Source: Anaerolineae bacterium (lineage in GTDB: Bacteria; Chloroflexota; Anaerolineae; Anaerolineales; E44-bin32). Taken from it: a DNA stretch of 56,163 nucleotides. The DNA lies in contig DUEW01000006.1 of the NCBI GenBank assembly GCA_011174845.1, positions 1-56,163 of the forward strand, in the 5' to 3' direction. Every line of letters begins with the position of its first letter. Positions within the stretch are counted from its first letter, which is position 1. The notes beneath the pieces are model-generated. The model was given only the letters and a program-made list of their open reading frames with translations. It was not told where the DNA came from and did not search any database. Position numbers and translations under genes: made by a program. Below, in pieces: positions 1 to 8,881 of this stretch.

Positions 1-1443
1 TAACTCAACAGCTCCCTGTACACATTTTGACACCGGGCCGGCCATGACCGCTTCCTCATGGCAACCCCCGACCGCCAGGAGATGGCCATCTGGACTGAAG
101 GCCAAGGACGGGACGTTGCCTACATGACCAACCTCCAGGATGTCAATCAGCCGGCGCGTATCGACATCCCACAGGAACACGCCCCCTTTCACACACCGCG
201 TTAGGCCGAAATATTCTTCTTCCAAACAGACGCCGGAAGCTACCAGACCGCCATCCGAGCTGAAGGATAGGCTTTGAACGAAGTTCTGGGGTCCATAAAG
301 AAAACTGTCGAGAGCACCGCTTCGACTGAGTGCATCCAGTAGGCTGCTTCGTGCTTCGATTGTGTCGTCCATACGCACAGCTTCCACGCTGAGCAGTAAC
401 GCCAGGTCTAGCTGCCTATCGAGCTGAATGGCTGCTTGAGCCGCTAGTTGACGCGACAAGGCCACGCGCAACGCTTCTTCCGCCTGCTGGCGACGTAGCT
501 GGGCTTCCTCTTCCGCAGCCACTGCTGTGCTTGCGATGATCGCCTGATCCTCAGCAGCGGTAGCCTGCAGGTTGGCGCGGTCTTCCGCTGCGTTGCGTTC
601 CATAATGCTACGCTCTTGCACTGCATTGGTTTGGATGAGGATTGCGGTAACGACAGCAGCCAGGATGAGCATAACGGAGGCGATGACACCGCCTGCCGTT
701 ATACGCCGCCTACGGTTTTCGTCCCTGCGACCGAATGCCACGTACTCTAACTGGAGTGGTGAGGGTTCGGGATCTTGCCCCACGCTCTCTGAGATCAGAG
801 CTTCAGCTTCTTTAAGGGCTTCACCACGTAGCAGGAAGCTGCTGCTGCGTTCCTGTTGTTCCCAAGTAGCAGCATTACGTTGCAGTTCATTGAGAGCCCG
901 CACACGTTCAATGTCTTGTTCCAGCGCGCTGAGAAGTTCCCGAGTCGGCTTCAGCCAGTCATCGTGTGACTTGAAGGGGATATATTGCACGGCGCTGATG
1001 CGCTGCCAGTTTCGATGGACGAGCTTCTTTAAGTCGCGCTCTGGGATGAAGATGGCCTCCGGAATGAGCTCTTCATCAGGGATGGCATTGATCGCTTGTG
1101 TGATCTCAGCCAGAGCGGAGGCTTCGTCCTCTCCATAAAGCATGATTGGAATTTTGCGCTTGCTGTGTTCAACAGCATGGGCGATTTCGGCGTTGCAGTA
1201 GGGTGAGATCACTGACTGAGGACTGATGATAAAGACGAAGTTATCCGCTGCTTCGATGCCCTGCTCGATCTCATGCCACCATTCAGATCCGGCTGGAATA
1301 CCTCTTAAGGGCACATCACTTTTATCGAACCAGGGTTCCTTTCCGTTAGCGACCAATTCACTCGCGAGCTGTTCGACGAAATCCAGGTTTGATCGCGAGT
1401 AAGAAATGAAGGCATCTGTTGTGGCTAATTCAGTGGTAGACAT
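1..1443 (-). CDS. TIR-coiled-coil-WD40 protein, 3' end outside window
   Basis: The frame stays open for 481 codons from an ATG at 1443 to the window edge, so the C-terminus is missing. Residues 8-130 are a TIR domain: it opens DAFISYSRS and has SPYCNAEIAHA, where E86 is at the place of the NADase glutamate. One membrane helix lies at about 247-270. A charged Ala/Glu-rich coiled coil follows to about 350 and ends SRQLAAQAAIQLDRQLDLAL, a segment typical of TIR-WD40 and STAND-WD40 proteins. The last hundred residues contain WD40 blades (FSSDGG, GVFLWDVDT, FSPDGHLLAVGG). It is the last visible gene of the TIR/SLOG/RyR operon, 221 bp after the previous gene. The likely role is a signalling NADase whose WD40 propeller senses a ligand or partner. 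The domain calls are seen in the sequence and the role is inferred. Confidence 0.9.
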   Translation of the reverse strand, partial: MSTTELATTDAFISYSRSNLDFVEQLASELVANGKEPWFDKSDVPLRGIPAGSEWWHEIEQGIEAADNFVFIISPQSVISPYCNAEIAHAVEHSKRKIPIMLYGEDEASALAEITQAINAIPDEELIPEAIFIPERDLKKLVHRNWQRISAVQYIPFKSHDDWLKPTRELLSALEQDIERVRALNELQRNAATWEQQERSSSFLLRGEALKEAEALISESVGQDPEPSPLQLEYVAFGRRDENRRRRITAGGVIASVMLILAAVVTAILIQTNAVQERSIMERNAAEDRANLQATAAEDQAIIASTAVAAEEEAQLRRQQAEEALRVALSRQLAAQAAIQLDRQLDLALLLSVEAVRMDDTIEARSSLLDALSRSGALDSFLYGPQNFVQSLSFSSDGGLVASGVCLEEEYFGLTRCVKGGVFLWDVDTRRLIDILEVGHVGNVPSLAFSPDGHLLAVGGCHEEAVMAGPVSKCVQGAVEL

Positions 1444-1490
1444 AAGTTCAGATCACCTTGAAATTGAGAAGCTTTCCTGAGAAAGACACG

Positions 1491-1527
1491 ACGCATCACG
1501 CATCACGAATCACGCATTATGCGTCAC
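1491..1527. repeat. short tandem GCATCAC-type repeat in a 221-bp gap
   Basis: The gap 1444-1664 holds a run of imperfect GCATCAC units that ends in a small palindrome (ACGCATTATGCGT). It has no T-tract, so it is not a convincing terminator. Nothing else is recognised in this gap. Confidence 0.4.
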
Positions 1528-1664
1528 AGTGACTCATTGAAGTAATTTGTATATCGATTTCGGATCATCGTTGTATGGATCATGAATCACGTAAGCCTCT
1601 GCTCCCCATGGTTAACGGAAACAATGCAAAGACTCCTGATAGCTTGTGCTCCCATTTATCTTCT

Positions 1665-3470
1665 TTATTCGACCTTGTTCAGGGTTTTGATTCTGATGTT
1701 GGAGTACGTAACACCCGGAGGCTCCTCCCAATATTGAGTTAAACCGATTCTGCCACGGCGGTTAATTTCGTCGGGGATAAACGCGGAGGCTACTTTTTGA
1801 TCATCTATATAGAAGTTAGCTTTGTCTCCAATTATTTCAATTTGAAAGATATGGGTTGGTTCCTGGAAATTAAAATCGCCGTAATTAAGCACTAACCAGT
1901 TTTCACCCTGATGATAAGGTGTATGTTTTTCTATCTTTGCGACTCCATGGCCGTAAGCGAAAAAAAGACATCCATAGGAATAACCAGTACCGTCTCCGTA
2001 TATAATAAATGAACCTTCTACATCTGAAAGAGGACTTGTAACCTCAGCGATTAAGATCAAATCTCCTTCGACAATTTCATTTGACCAGGCAAAAGTATCT
2101 GTTGATAAATCCTCCGCGATAGTCGTGTAGCTGTTCTCCCCCGATTGGCGCCAAAGCGTTTCACTGGGAATATTGAAGGTCAATGTTCGCCACTCGCTCC
2201 AGCCAGAAGAGGTGGAGGGTAGTTCCTCCATCGCAAAGCACTCAAAATCGGCAATTGTTGAAACTTCGAGGGCTTGTCCGGCGATTAAACCAACCTGCAA
2301 AGGATTGATATTCGAGATATGTTGACCGATGATCGTCCAATTACCACCATCCTCGCTGTAGTAACCCGTATACGTTGTTCCCTCACGTCGTAAACGTAGG
2401 TATGCTATTGATGGATTCGTAGTATCAGTCGCGAAACTTTCGATAACATCGCTGATGCTATCGAAATAGATACCATTATCAACACAGGTATCAGGACGAT
2501 CACAATAACTTCTACCAAGCTGCACTACATTTTGGTCATCTTGGTAGACGATCAGTCCGGCGAATTGGTAATTTCTCGTTGGGGTGAAGTGAACCAAAGT
2601 GGCGATCTCAAAATCACCGCTCGGTGCTTCGCGTAATAATACGTTAGTAGGCAGTTCAGGAATAAACCCGTCAACTGTACCGGGTTGTAGCGTGACACGC
2701 CATGAGCCAGGGTTGTCGGTTAAACTCCAATGTGTGGAAACTTCACGAAGGATAGTCCATCCCTCTGCCAATGCATTTTCAAAATCATCACGGAATTGGA
2801 TGGAAGGTACTTCTGTTGGAGCGGTCGTTGGCACAACCGGAACAGGTGTATCCGTTAATTTGGAAATCAATGATTCAGATGCGGATGAGACATCTGAAGG
2901 TGTTGGTGTTGACCGTGTTTGGGATATGGCCAACCATCCAACTCCGCCCACAATCACCACGACTGCGAGAGCGAGTAGAGCTGTCGCCCAGATCGGTAGA
3001 GGCCATCGCTTTTTCGCTAGCGCTTCCATAACGGTCTCGGCCACTGGAGGGGGTTGTTCTTCTGCTCCCACGGACAGTAAAGCCTGAACTGAGTCAGCCA
3101 GTTTTCCTAGATGCCGTTCCAGGGGAGGACTCATGGCATCTAACCAGTGGAGCGATTTGATGTAGTAACGCATCGCGTCTGTAGGCTCGAAGTCTTCGAT
3201 ACGAAAGGGTATGATGGGGGTGCCGTTATCGACGGCTTCTTCTACCTCGCGAAGAACCTGCCCCGACGTGTTGGACCCTTTCGAGAGAACCAGAACAAAG
3301 ACTTTGCAATCGTTGATGGCGTTGACAAGAGCCGCAGCGTACGGCAGACCGGGTGGAACGTCTCGGGGAGCGATCCAGCAACGGATCCTTCTTCCTTCAA
3401 GGGTTGCACAGACAGCGTCAGCAACCACCTTATCCTGCGAAGAGTAGCTTATGAACACATCGTGTGCCAT
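1665..3470 (-). CDS. membrane TIR protein with C-terminal lectin-like domain
   Basis: This 601-residue protein has a strong ribosome site (AAGGAGGTGG) before its ATG. Residues 1-132 are a TIR domain (HDVFISYSSQDK; WIAPRDVPPG; E75 in QVLREVEEA at the catalytic-glutamate position). One membrane helix lies at about 158-182, then a Ser/Thr/Pro linker. From about residue 225 there are two stretches that look like concanavalin/LamG-type beta-sandwiches (for example RDDFENALAEGWTI and YYSEDGGNWTIIG). With one helix, the TIR domain would be cytoplasmic and the sandwich domains outside. It lies 49 bp after the channel-like gene and clearly belongs to that operon. The likely role is an envelope-linked NADase or scaffold. 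The domains are seen; topology and role are inferred. Confidence 0.88.
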   Translation of the reverse strand: MAHDVFISYSSQDKVVADAVCATLEGRRIRCWIAPRDVPPGLPYAAALVNAINDCKVFVLVLSKGSNTSGQVLREVEEAVDNGTPIIPFRIEDFEPTDAMRYYIKSLHWLDAMSPPLERHLGKLADSVQALLSVGAEEQPPPVAETVMEALAKKRWPLPIWATALLALAVVVIVGGVGWLAISQTRSTPTPSDVSSASESLISKLTDTPVPVVPTTAPTEVPSIQFRDDFENALAEGWTILREVSTHWSLTDNPGSWRVTLQPGTVDGFIPELPTNVLLREAPSGDFEIATLVHFTPTRNYQFAGLIVYQDDQNVVQLGRSYCDRPDTCVDNGIYFDSISDVIESFATDTTNPSIAYLRLRREGTTYTGYYSEDGGNWTIIGQHISNINPLQVGLIAGQALEVSTIADFECFAMEELPSTSSGWSEWRTLTFNIPSETLWRQSGENSYTTIAEDLSTDTFAWSNEIVEGDLILIAEVTSPLSDVEGSFIIYGDGTGYSYGCLFFAYGHGVAKIEKHTPYHQGENWLVLNYGDFNFQEPTHIFQIEIIGDKANFYIDDQKVASAFIPDEINRRGRIGLTQYWEEPPGVTYSNIRIKTLNKVE

Positions 3471-3519
3471 GTTCCCCCCACCTCCTTTACCATCTTACTT
3501 CGTTTCGTCAACAATTTCT

Positions 3520-5352
3520 TCACCTAGAGCTGTGTACCTGAAATCCTGCTCGGGATAGGAGCCGGGGCAGATCACGAATGAAATCGCGGTTCTTCTCCTT
3601 TTCGCTTTCTGGCAGATCTGTCCATGAGATGAGTGTGGGGTGTACCTTTCTAGCGTCATCCCTTTCTGATCCATGTCTCCAACCTTCACGACGTAGCTCT
3701 TGACACCAACGTTCGTGCTCCATGCGGGCCATGATTTCAATGTCGTTTTCATTAAACTTAAAATCGACCGCATCCCAATCCCTGAGCGACTCGATCCTGT
3801 GTTCGATCGAACCCAGTTTGACACCCATGTGGTCCGCATAGCGGCGATTAGATTCTTTCCTTTCCTCAGGGAGTTGATCCCAAGGCACCAAGGTGGGATT
3901 GTCCTCGCTCGTAAGGCCTAAAAGGTTTTGTTCTCGAACATAATCTTCATGAACCGCTCGGGCGAACATTTCATGGATCCCGCCAAAGAGCAGCTCGGGT
4001 GTGCAGGTCTTATCCAGCAGTCCATAGGCATGGAGATTGCGGAAGGCACTTTGCTCCTCGAGCGCTTGCCCTAACAGGGAAGCGAGCCCCTGTTCCTCCA
4101 TCATCCGAACAATGATGGGGGTGTCTTGTTCTTTGGTGCGACGGAGGAGTGTTAGACCAATATTCAGACCGAGCGAATCATTATCGAAGCAGACGTAGAT
4201 AATATCGATCGGGCGTCCTTGAGAATCGGCCAAGAAATTGGCTTCATAGAAATCCGGCGATCTCACATCCATCGAGAGGGTTTGGACCTGGCAGCAATCC
4301 GTCAGATGGGGAACCCTCACCTCCAAGGATTTCCATTTTTCGGAGGCTTTCAGGTCAATCATCGTAATTCTCAATGGGTTATTGACGCCCGGGTTCCTTG
4401 TGTGCCAGGCATAGGCAGCCTGAGTCAGGACGCTTTCGCCCATCCGTCCCATTCCAATCAGGAGAATGTGGGGTGCAGGATCGGATTGTCCTCGTTTAGG
4501 ATCGAAGGGAGAAAATTCTTTGAGGAGAAGCTGTGCAGCCCGTTCGAAAACGTTGAAAAGTTCAAGTCTCAGCTGGGTAAAAGTTTCGCCTCCGATCTCA
4601 TTCTCTCGCAGTAAGTCACACAGCTGAGGATCGACAATGTGAATGATGCAGCTCAGTGGATCGCGACTGAGGTTTTTTACCAGATTTTGTGCTTGGACGG
4701 CGATTTCGGCGTTTGTCCCGTCATCGTCGCAAACGGCAAGCAGATATCGTGCCCTGTGGGTCGCAGCTCGATGCAGCACTGCGCGATCTGTGGCATCACC
4801 GATCAGAACGATCGCACCGCGCACCTGAAGCTGCTCGATCCAATCGTTACCCTCATCCAGCTCGATGACCACGACATTTTCACCACATTCGAGAAGACTT
4901 CTGGCGAGTAATAGCCCTTTGCGACTGAGCCCACAAATCACAATGTGATCACGCATGAACCACAAACGAAGCAGTTGAGTCTGTTCACGGAAGAGGAGCG
5001 CCAGCGCTTGAAGTGCCGTGTACGCAGCCAATGCCGGAAGAGCGAACCTGGCAATCTCCAATTCCCACGGGAGTGGTCCGTCAACTGAACCGGATTCCAG
5101 TGTGACAAGCTGCAGGGTCATATAGATCAGATCGAGAGGTGTGGGAGCTTCACCTTGCGAAATTGCTGATTTTTCGAGCCCTAAATACCCCAGGGCGAGG
5201 GCAATGATCCACAAACTACCGATAAAAACCCACCGGTATTCCTTCCACGATCTACTGAAGACCTGAGATGGTAAATCTACTCTTGATATTCGCCGATTTT
5301 TTCTTTTTCTGGCCTCAATTTGCGATTCCTTGTCAGTGGATGGAACCATCAT
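3520..5352 (-). CDS. two-TM TrkA/RCK channel-like protein with two RyR domains
   Basis: This 610-residue protein has two membrane helices (about 41-58 and 99-121) flanking a re-entrant pore-like segment at 70-90. The expected K+ filter TVGYG is replaced by TLESG (84-88). Two tandem RCK/TrkA-N domains follow: HIVICGLSRKG at 136 and HILLIGMGRMG at 295, both with Rossmann glycine motifs. The C-terminus has two RyR (ryanodine-receptor repeat) units, at about 459-510 (PWDQLPEERKESNR) and 536-605 (MEHERWCQELRREGWRHG; DLPESEKEKNRD). Its start overlaps the SLOG stop as ATGA (5349-5352), so the two are translationally coupled. The likely role is a ligand-gated ion channel, opened by a nucleotide bound to the RCK or RyR domains. 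Ion selectivity is unknown. Confidence 0.88.
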   Translation of the reverse strand: MMVPSTDKESQIEARKRKNRRISRVDLPSQVFSRSWKEYRWVFIGSLWIIALALGYLGLEKSAISQGEAPTPLDLIYMTLQLVTLESGSVDGPLPWELEIARFALPALAAYTALQALALLFREQTQLLRLWFMRDHIVICGLSRKGLLLARSLLECGENVVVIELDEGNDWIEQLQVRGAIVLIGDATDRAVLHRAATHRARYLLAVCDDDGTNAEIAVQAQNLVKNLSRDPLSCIIHIVDPQLCDLLRENEIGGETFTQLRLELFNVFERAAQLLLKEFSPFDPKRGQSDPAPHILLIGMGRMGESVLTQAAYAWHTRNPGVNNPLRITMIDLKASEKWKSLEVRVPHLTDCCQVQTLSMDVRSPDFYEANFLADSQGRPIDIIYVCFDNDSLGLNIGLTLLRRTKEQDTPIIVRMMEEQGLASLLGQALEEQSAFRNLHAYGLLDKTCTPELLFGGIHEMFARAVHEDYVREQNLLGLTSEDNPTLVPWDQLPEERKESNRRYADHMGVKLGSIEHRIESLRDWDAVDFKFNENDIEIMARMEHERWCQELRREGWRHGSERDDARKVHPTLISWTDLPESEKEKNRDFIRDLPRLLSRAGFQVHSSR

Positions 5353-5975
5353 TCTTCTCCAGCGATCGATAGGGGGTTCTGCGAAGGAAAGCGCTCGAAA
5401 AAGATTCTATCTGTCCTCTCTTCCTGTTGGACTGCTTCCTTGGTATTCTGGTCGCGTTGAGTGTACCGTATCCAAACGAGAGGTAGATCTCGTTCACGAG
5501 CGAGGCGGATGATGTCTCCAGTGCCTCCTTTTCCTTGAGCGACCTGGCCGTCCCAGATGGCGAATAGTAGATCACAGTGATCGAGGATGTATTTCCCGGC
5601 TGCGGCGTAGGCTTCATCACGTGACGTCGGGTGTGATAATTCGATGATCTTATCTGCCTGATCTAACAAGCGATGGAATTCCTTTTTAGATTCATCTGAA
5701 GAGAAATCTCCTAAATATTTTTCGAGGGGCATGGGCAGGATCGCGGTGAGCTTAGTCCCTTGGTGCCGTAGAAGGCGCTTTGCTATAACCCGATCCGCGC
5801 CTTCTGCGAGCGGGGAGAGCACCGTGAATGTGCGACCGGAGTATGTCTGAAGGATCGTTTCAATGACTTGATCGATGGCTGAGGTGAGTTCTAGCGTCTC
5901 TCTGATCCATCGATGTCCTGTTACACCGATCGTGATTTCTCGCTTTGATGGTTTGGGTTTGCTCATGTTTTCCAT
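5349..5975 (-). CDS. SLOG-family nucleotide-binding protein
   Basis: This 208-residue Rossmann-like protein has SLOG (SMF/DprA-LOG) features: ITIGVTGHRW near the start, LSPLAEGADRVIAKRLL in the middle, and DLLFAIWDGQVAQGKGGTGD with the GGTG phosphate-binding turn, followed by LPLVWI. SLOG domains bind or process nucleotides, and the SLOG domain of Thoeris ThsA binds a cyclic ADP-ribose isomer. Here it is encoded alone between the AAA+/RyR gene (9-bp gap) and the channel gene (ATGA overlap). It may therefore be the soluble receptor for a TIR product or an enzyme that makes a signal. The ATG at 5966 (MSKPKPSK) is an alternative start with a slightly better upstream purine tract. Confidence 0.85.
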   Translation of the reverse strand: MENMSKPKPSKREITIGVTGHRWIRETLELTSAIDQVIETILQTYSGRTFTVLSPLAEGADRVIAKRLLRHQGTKLTAILPMPLEKYLGDFSSDESKKEFHRLLDQADKIIELSHPTSRDEAYAAAGKYILDHCDLLFAIWDGQVAQGKGGTGDIIRLARERDLPLVWIRYTQRDQNTKEAVQQEERTDRIFFERFPSQNPLSIAGEE

Positions 5976-5984
5976 GCAAATGGA

Positions 5985-8636
5985 TCAGGATTTGAGGATG
6001 GCGTACCCAGCTTTGGCCAGGATTTCGGGGATTTGCTGAATCAAAATCCGATCTTTTTCCCTTTCTTCCTCAGGCAGCTCATCCCATTCCACCAAGGCCG
6101 AGTGCAACTTTTGTTCTTTTTCGGTTTTCGGAGAATGTCTCCAGCCGGCATTGACCTTCTCTGTCATCCAGCGTTGATGCTCCAATTCGGCGAGGAATTC
6201 CAGATCATCACCGGGGAAATCGAAGGGCGGTTCATTGCTGCGAGCAGGGACCATGAGATAACCAACGGCTGCGAGTTTGTTGGCGATGTCGCGGACGTTA
6301 TCGCGGTTGGAATCCTTTTCGTTCTCCGGCAGATCCTGGTATGGTTTCAACGAACTGTGCGTTTTCTCGGTCGTGTCCGTTTGGGGTCCGTAATGGAAGC
6401 CCTTCTCCCTCAGCTCCTCGCAGAATATCTCATGCGCTGCTTCAGCGAGTTTCTCGAGGAGAGTTCCCTCCAATTTCATTTGCTGCACGCGCGCAAGGAA
6501 ATCACGACCATCTACATGCAGATTGAGCTGGTCCTCCGGGGGAAGGTTTGAACGCTCAAATGCGGTCGCACCTGCAAGCAAGCTCATGTGAAGGATGGAT
6601 TCCATGGAGCGCACCCCATGTTTGTAACGATTGGTTTCTAGGAACGCTTGCAGGATGCCATGGTCGATGTGGACCCGTCGAACACCCTCCTGCGGGCGAA
6701 TGATTTGAGGGACATTCAGCTCGAAGAGCACGCGCAGGATGATCGCCCTGCGGATGATGAAATAGGGATCAGGGATGGGTTCTCCGGTGCCCTCGTCAAT
6801 GGGGCGAGCTATAGGATTTGGTCCGAGGACGTTCAAGAATCCCTTGAGACGGCTGATGAAGTCCGGCAGCTTCACCGCTCTACGTTCGGTCTCGTCAAGT
6901 TCAGCTCCAAATTCTTCCATGCGATGGCTGGTGCCACCCGCAAATACGAAGATGGCACGCCCGATGGGATGGGTGATTTGTCCTTCCTGGAAAGCACCGT
7001 CTTGCATGGGAGCTAAGAAGTAGCGCAACCAGCCCAGATGTTTATCCCCAAGCGGTGTGTCAAATTCATCCCAAAATACAAGAGGGATTTTCCCAGAAAG
7101 GCCTATATCTCGTACCTGATGGAGAGCACCCAGGAGTTCCTCCGAATGTCCAAATTGGGAGATGTTGAAACTTATGGGCTGAATCTCTCCTGGTCGTGAG
7201 GATTTCGCAATTTGGGTCACACCAAACGATTTTCCTGAGCCTGGAGGCCCAAAAACTGCAATGGAAAGAGGACGTTTGGGTGGACGTTCGCAGAACTCTG
7301 TGATCAGGCTTCGGATGCTGTGTAGCGCCTCGATTTCCCTGCGGTCCACCGTGACTAAGGCACCGAATTTGCCAATCGGTATTCCTTCTAAGGCTGCATC
7401 GATTCCGTCCAGGACGATGCGTTGAGCGACATCGGTTAAAGCTCCAGTGTAGCGATCCTCGAGGATCGTCCAGAAACCCGGCATCACCTGTAAGGAGCCT
7501 GGGTCGGTAGGAGAAAGGATATTCCTAACAGGATCCTGAATAGGGGCCACTGTCAATGGGGTTTCCCCTTCCTCGATCTCGCTGATCACTTTATCGATGG
7601 GAAACCGAAGTTCTGCCGTCTTTGGATCCGAACCTGGATGACCGTAGCCATCCAGGTGGAGCTTTCGCATGGCAGCAATCCCGGACCGGATCCCATTTCC
7701 GAGCTCGGGTTGGGATCGGTTGAGCATCAGTTGACGTATCAAAGAGGTGATCAAACAGGAGGTGTAGCCAAACATGCCTCCAGGATGTTTCCGCTCCCAA
7801 TCTCCCTCCAAGTTGTGTGGATCGAAGAAAAGTAATGCTTTCTTCTCAACGGCCTGAGAATGCGATAGAAGAACCGCGCCCGCTGTATGAAAGGAAACGA
7901 TCACATGCGCGCAGCGAGAGAGGTTGTTCACCCGAGGATTGTGTGTCAACTCCCAATAGATATCTTGCGCGGTACGTTCCCAAGACACCTGACGGCTGAT
8001 TTGCACCTCGGTCTGTCGTAAGTCTGCAATTGTGGTTACGATGATTAGGTTTTTTGCATAGGCTTCAAACAAATGATCCCACAAGGGTCCCTCAGCGACG
8101 GGTTTGGACATCTTGAGGATGACCCAGGGCTTCTGCTCACGGTTCTGGAGGGATTTCGGCCAAAGCGCAGGTCGATCGCGGAATCCCAGACCGGCATCAT
8201 CGAGGACGACAATGTCCACCTCTGTGGGGTCGTCTACCACACGGAGGGTCTGATCCTCCTCGCTGGATTCATCCCACAGACAATGGTCGATCCCCAGATA
8301 TTGTGCCACGCGCCAAACGGTTCGATCGCCGGACTTGAATGGTGACCACAAGGCGTAGGAGTGGTGATAGCGTGGGTCTCCGTGTTGGACGGGATCCATT
8401 GGCGTTGCTGGTTGATAGATCCTATAGCTGATTTGATCCTTGTCTGGCGTGGAGGTGGCGAGGGCTTCGATCAGATCGGCCTGCAAGGCCGCGCCACCGC
8501 GCTGCCACCAGATGCGGGAGCAGCGGTCGATCCGCCACCGTTCCCCGCGTTCGCTTAAATCCCGAGCGAGGTTCCAATCCATCGTGACGTCGCCGGTGAC
8601 GACGATCTTCTTGATATTCTTTTCTTGTGACATCAT
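5985..8636 (-). CDS. PfkB-like / AAA+ ATPase / double RyR protein
   Basis: This 883-residue protein is the first gene of the operon. Residues 10-300 resemble a degenerate PfkB/ribokinase fold: VVTGDVTMDWN at the first strand, GGAALQA, DIVVLDDAGLG and HVIVSFHTAGAVLLS. The catalytic GAGD turn is replaced by GGMFG (286-290), so kinase activity is doubtful. Residues 430-690 are an AAA+ ATPase with Walker A GPPGSGKS (463-470) and Walker B PLVFWDEFD (518-526). Two RyR units end the protein, at about 728-795 (ELREKGFHYG; DLPENEKDSNRD) and 812-880 (AELEHQRWMTEKVNAGWRHS; ELPEEEREKDR). RyR domains shared with the channel suggest that both read the same ligand or bind each other. The PfkB-like assignment is inferred; the AAA+ and RyR calls are clear. 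Confidence 0.85.
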   Translation of the reverse strand: MMSQEKNIKKIVVTGDVTMDWNLARDLSERGERWRIDRCSRIWWQRGGAALQADLIEALATSTPDKDQISYRIYQPATPMDPVQHGDPRYHHSYALWSPFKSGDRTVWRVAQYLGIDHCLWDESSEEDQTLRVVDDPTEVDIVVLDDAGLGFRDRPALWPKSLQNREQKPWVILKMSKPVAEGPLWDHLFEAYAKNLIIVTTIADLRQTEVQISRQVSWERTAQDIYWELTHNPRVNNLSRCAHVIVSFHTAGAVLLSHSQAVEKKALLFFDPHNLEGDWERKHPGGMFGYTSCLITSLIRQLMLNRSQPELGNGIRSGIAAMRKLHLDGYGHPGSDPKTAELRFPIDKVISEIEEGETPLTVAPIQDPVRNILSPTDPGSLQVMPGFWTILEDRYTGALTDVAQRIVLDGIDAALEGIPIGKFGALVTVDRREIEALHSIRSLITEFCERPPKRPLSIAVFGPPGSGKSFGVTQIAKSSRPGEIQPISFNISQFGHSEELLGALHQVRDIGLSGKIPLVFWDEFDTPLGDKHLGWLRYFLAPMQDGAFQEGQITHPIGRAIFVFAGGTSHRMEEFGAELDETERRAVKLPDFISRLKGFLNVLGPNPIARPIDEGTGEPIPDPYFIIRRAIILRVLFELNVPQIIRPQEGVRRVHIDHGILQAFLETNRYKHGVRSMESILHMSLLAGATAFERSNLPPEDQLNLHVDGRDFLARVQQMKLEGTLLEKLAEAAHEIFCEELREKGFHYGPQTDTTEKTHSSLKPYQDLPENEKDSNRDNVRDIANKLAAVGYLMVPARSNEPPFDFPGDDLEFLAELEHQRWMTEKVNAGWRHSPKTEKEQKLHSALVEWDELPEEEREKDRILIQQIPEILAKAGYAILKS

Positions 8637-8670
8637 GGAGGGCGTTCCTTATGATAGGGGCGGTATATCT

Positions 8671-8691
8671 ATAGTAGTTGATAACCACTAT
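8671..8691. promoter_or_regulatory. imperfect palindrome between divergent operons, possible operator
   Basis: The 245-bp space between the TIR/SLOG/RyR operon (minus) and the amine-dehydrogenase-like gene (plus) contains ATAGTAGTT-GAT-AACCACTAT with one arm mismatch. It lies 35 bp upstream of the AAA+/RyR start codon. The surroundings are AT-rich and would hold promoters for both directions, but no convincing -35/-10 pair was identified. Confidence 0.3.
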
Positions 8692-8881
8692 CGAAATCAA
8701 ATCCAAAATTCGCGGTTTGGAACATGTTTGAGTGAGTACATTCACGAAGGAATCATTTTCTCATGCAAACCATCGACAACGCTACTGTCCTGTTACCTAA
8801 TTTGGTGCTCTAATACTACTTTATCAATAGAATTAGCGCAGATGTATAAACCTAACTTCTGCAGACGAGAGGCGAAAAGAA

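Noticed and set aside
572-1138. A 188-residue open frame on the plus strand
   Set aside because: It is antisense to the TIR-WD40 gene, is Ser/Arg-rich without domain character, and the minus frame has a clear TIR domain, membrane helix and WD40 repeats.
1491-1527. Tandem GCATCAC units considered as a CRISPR-like array
   Set aside because: The units are 7-8 bases long, without spacers, and no cas gene is nearby.
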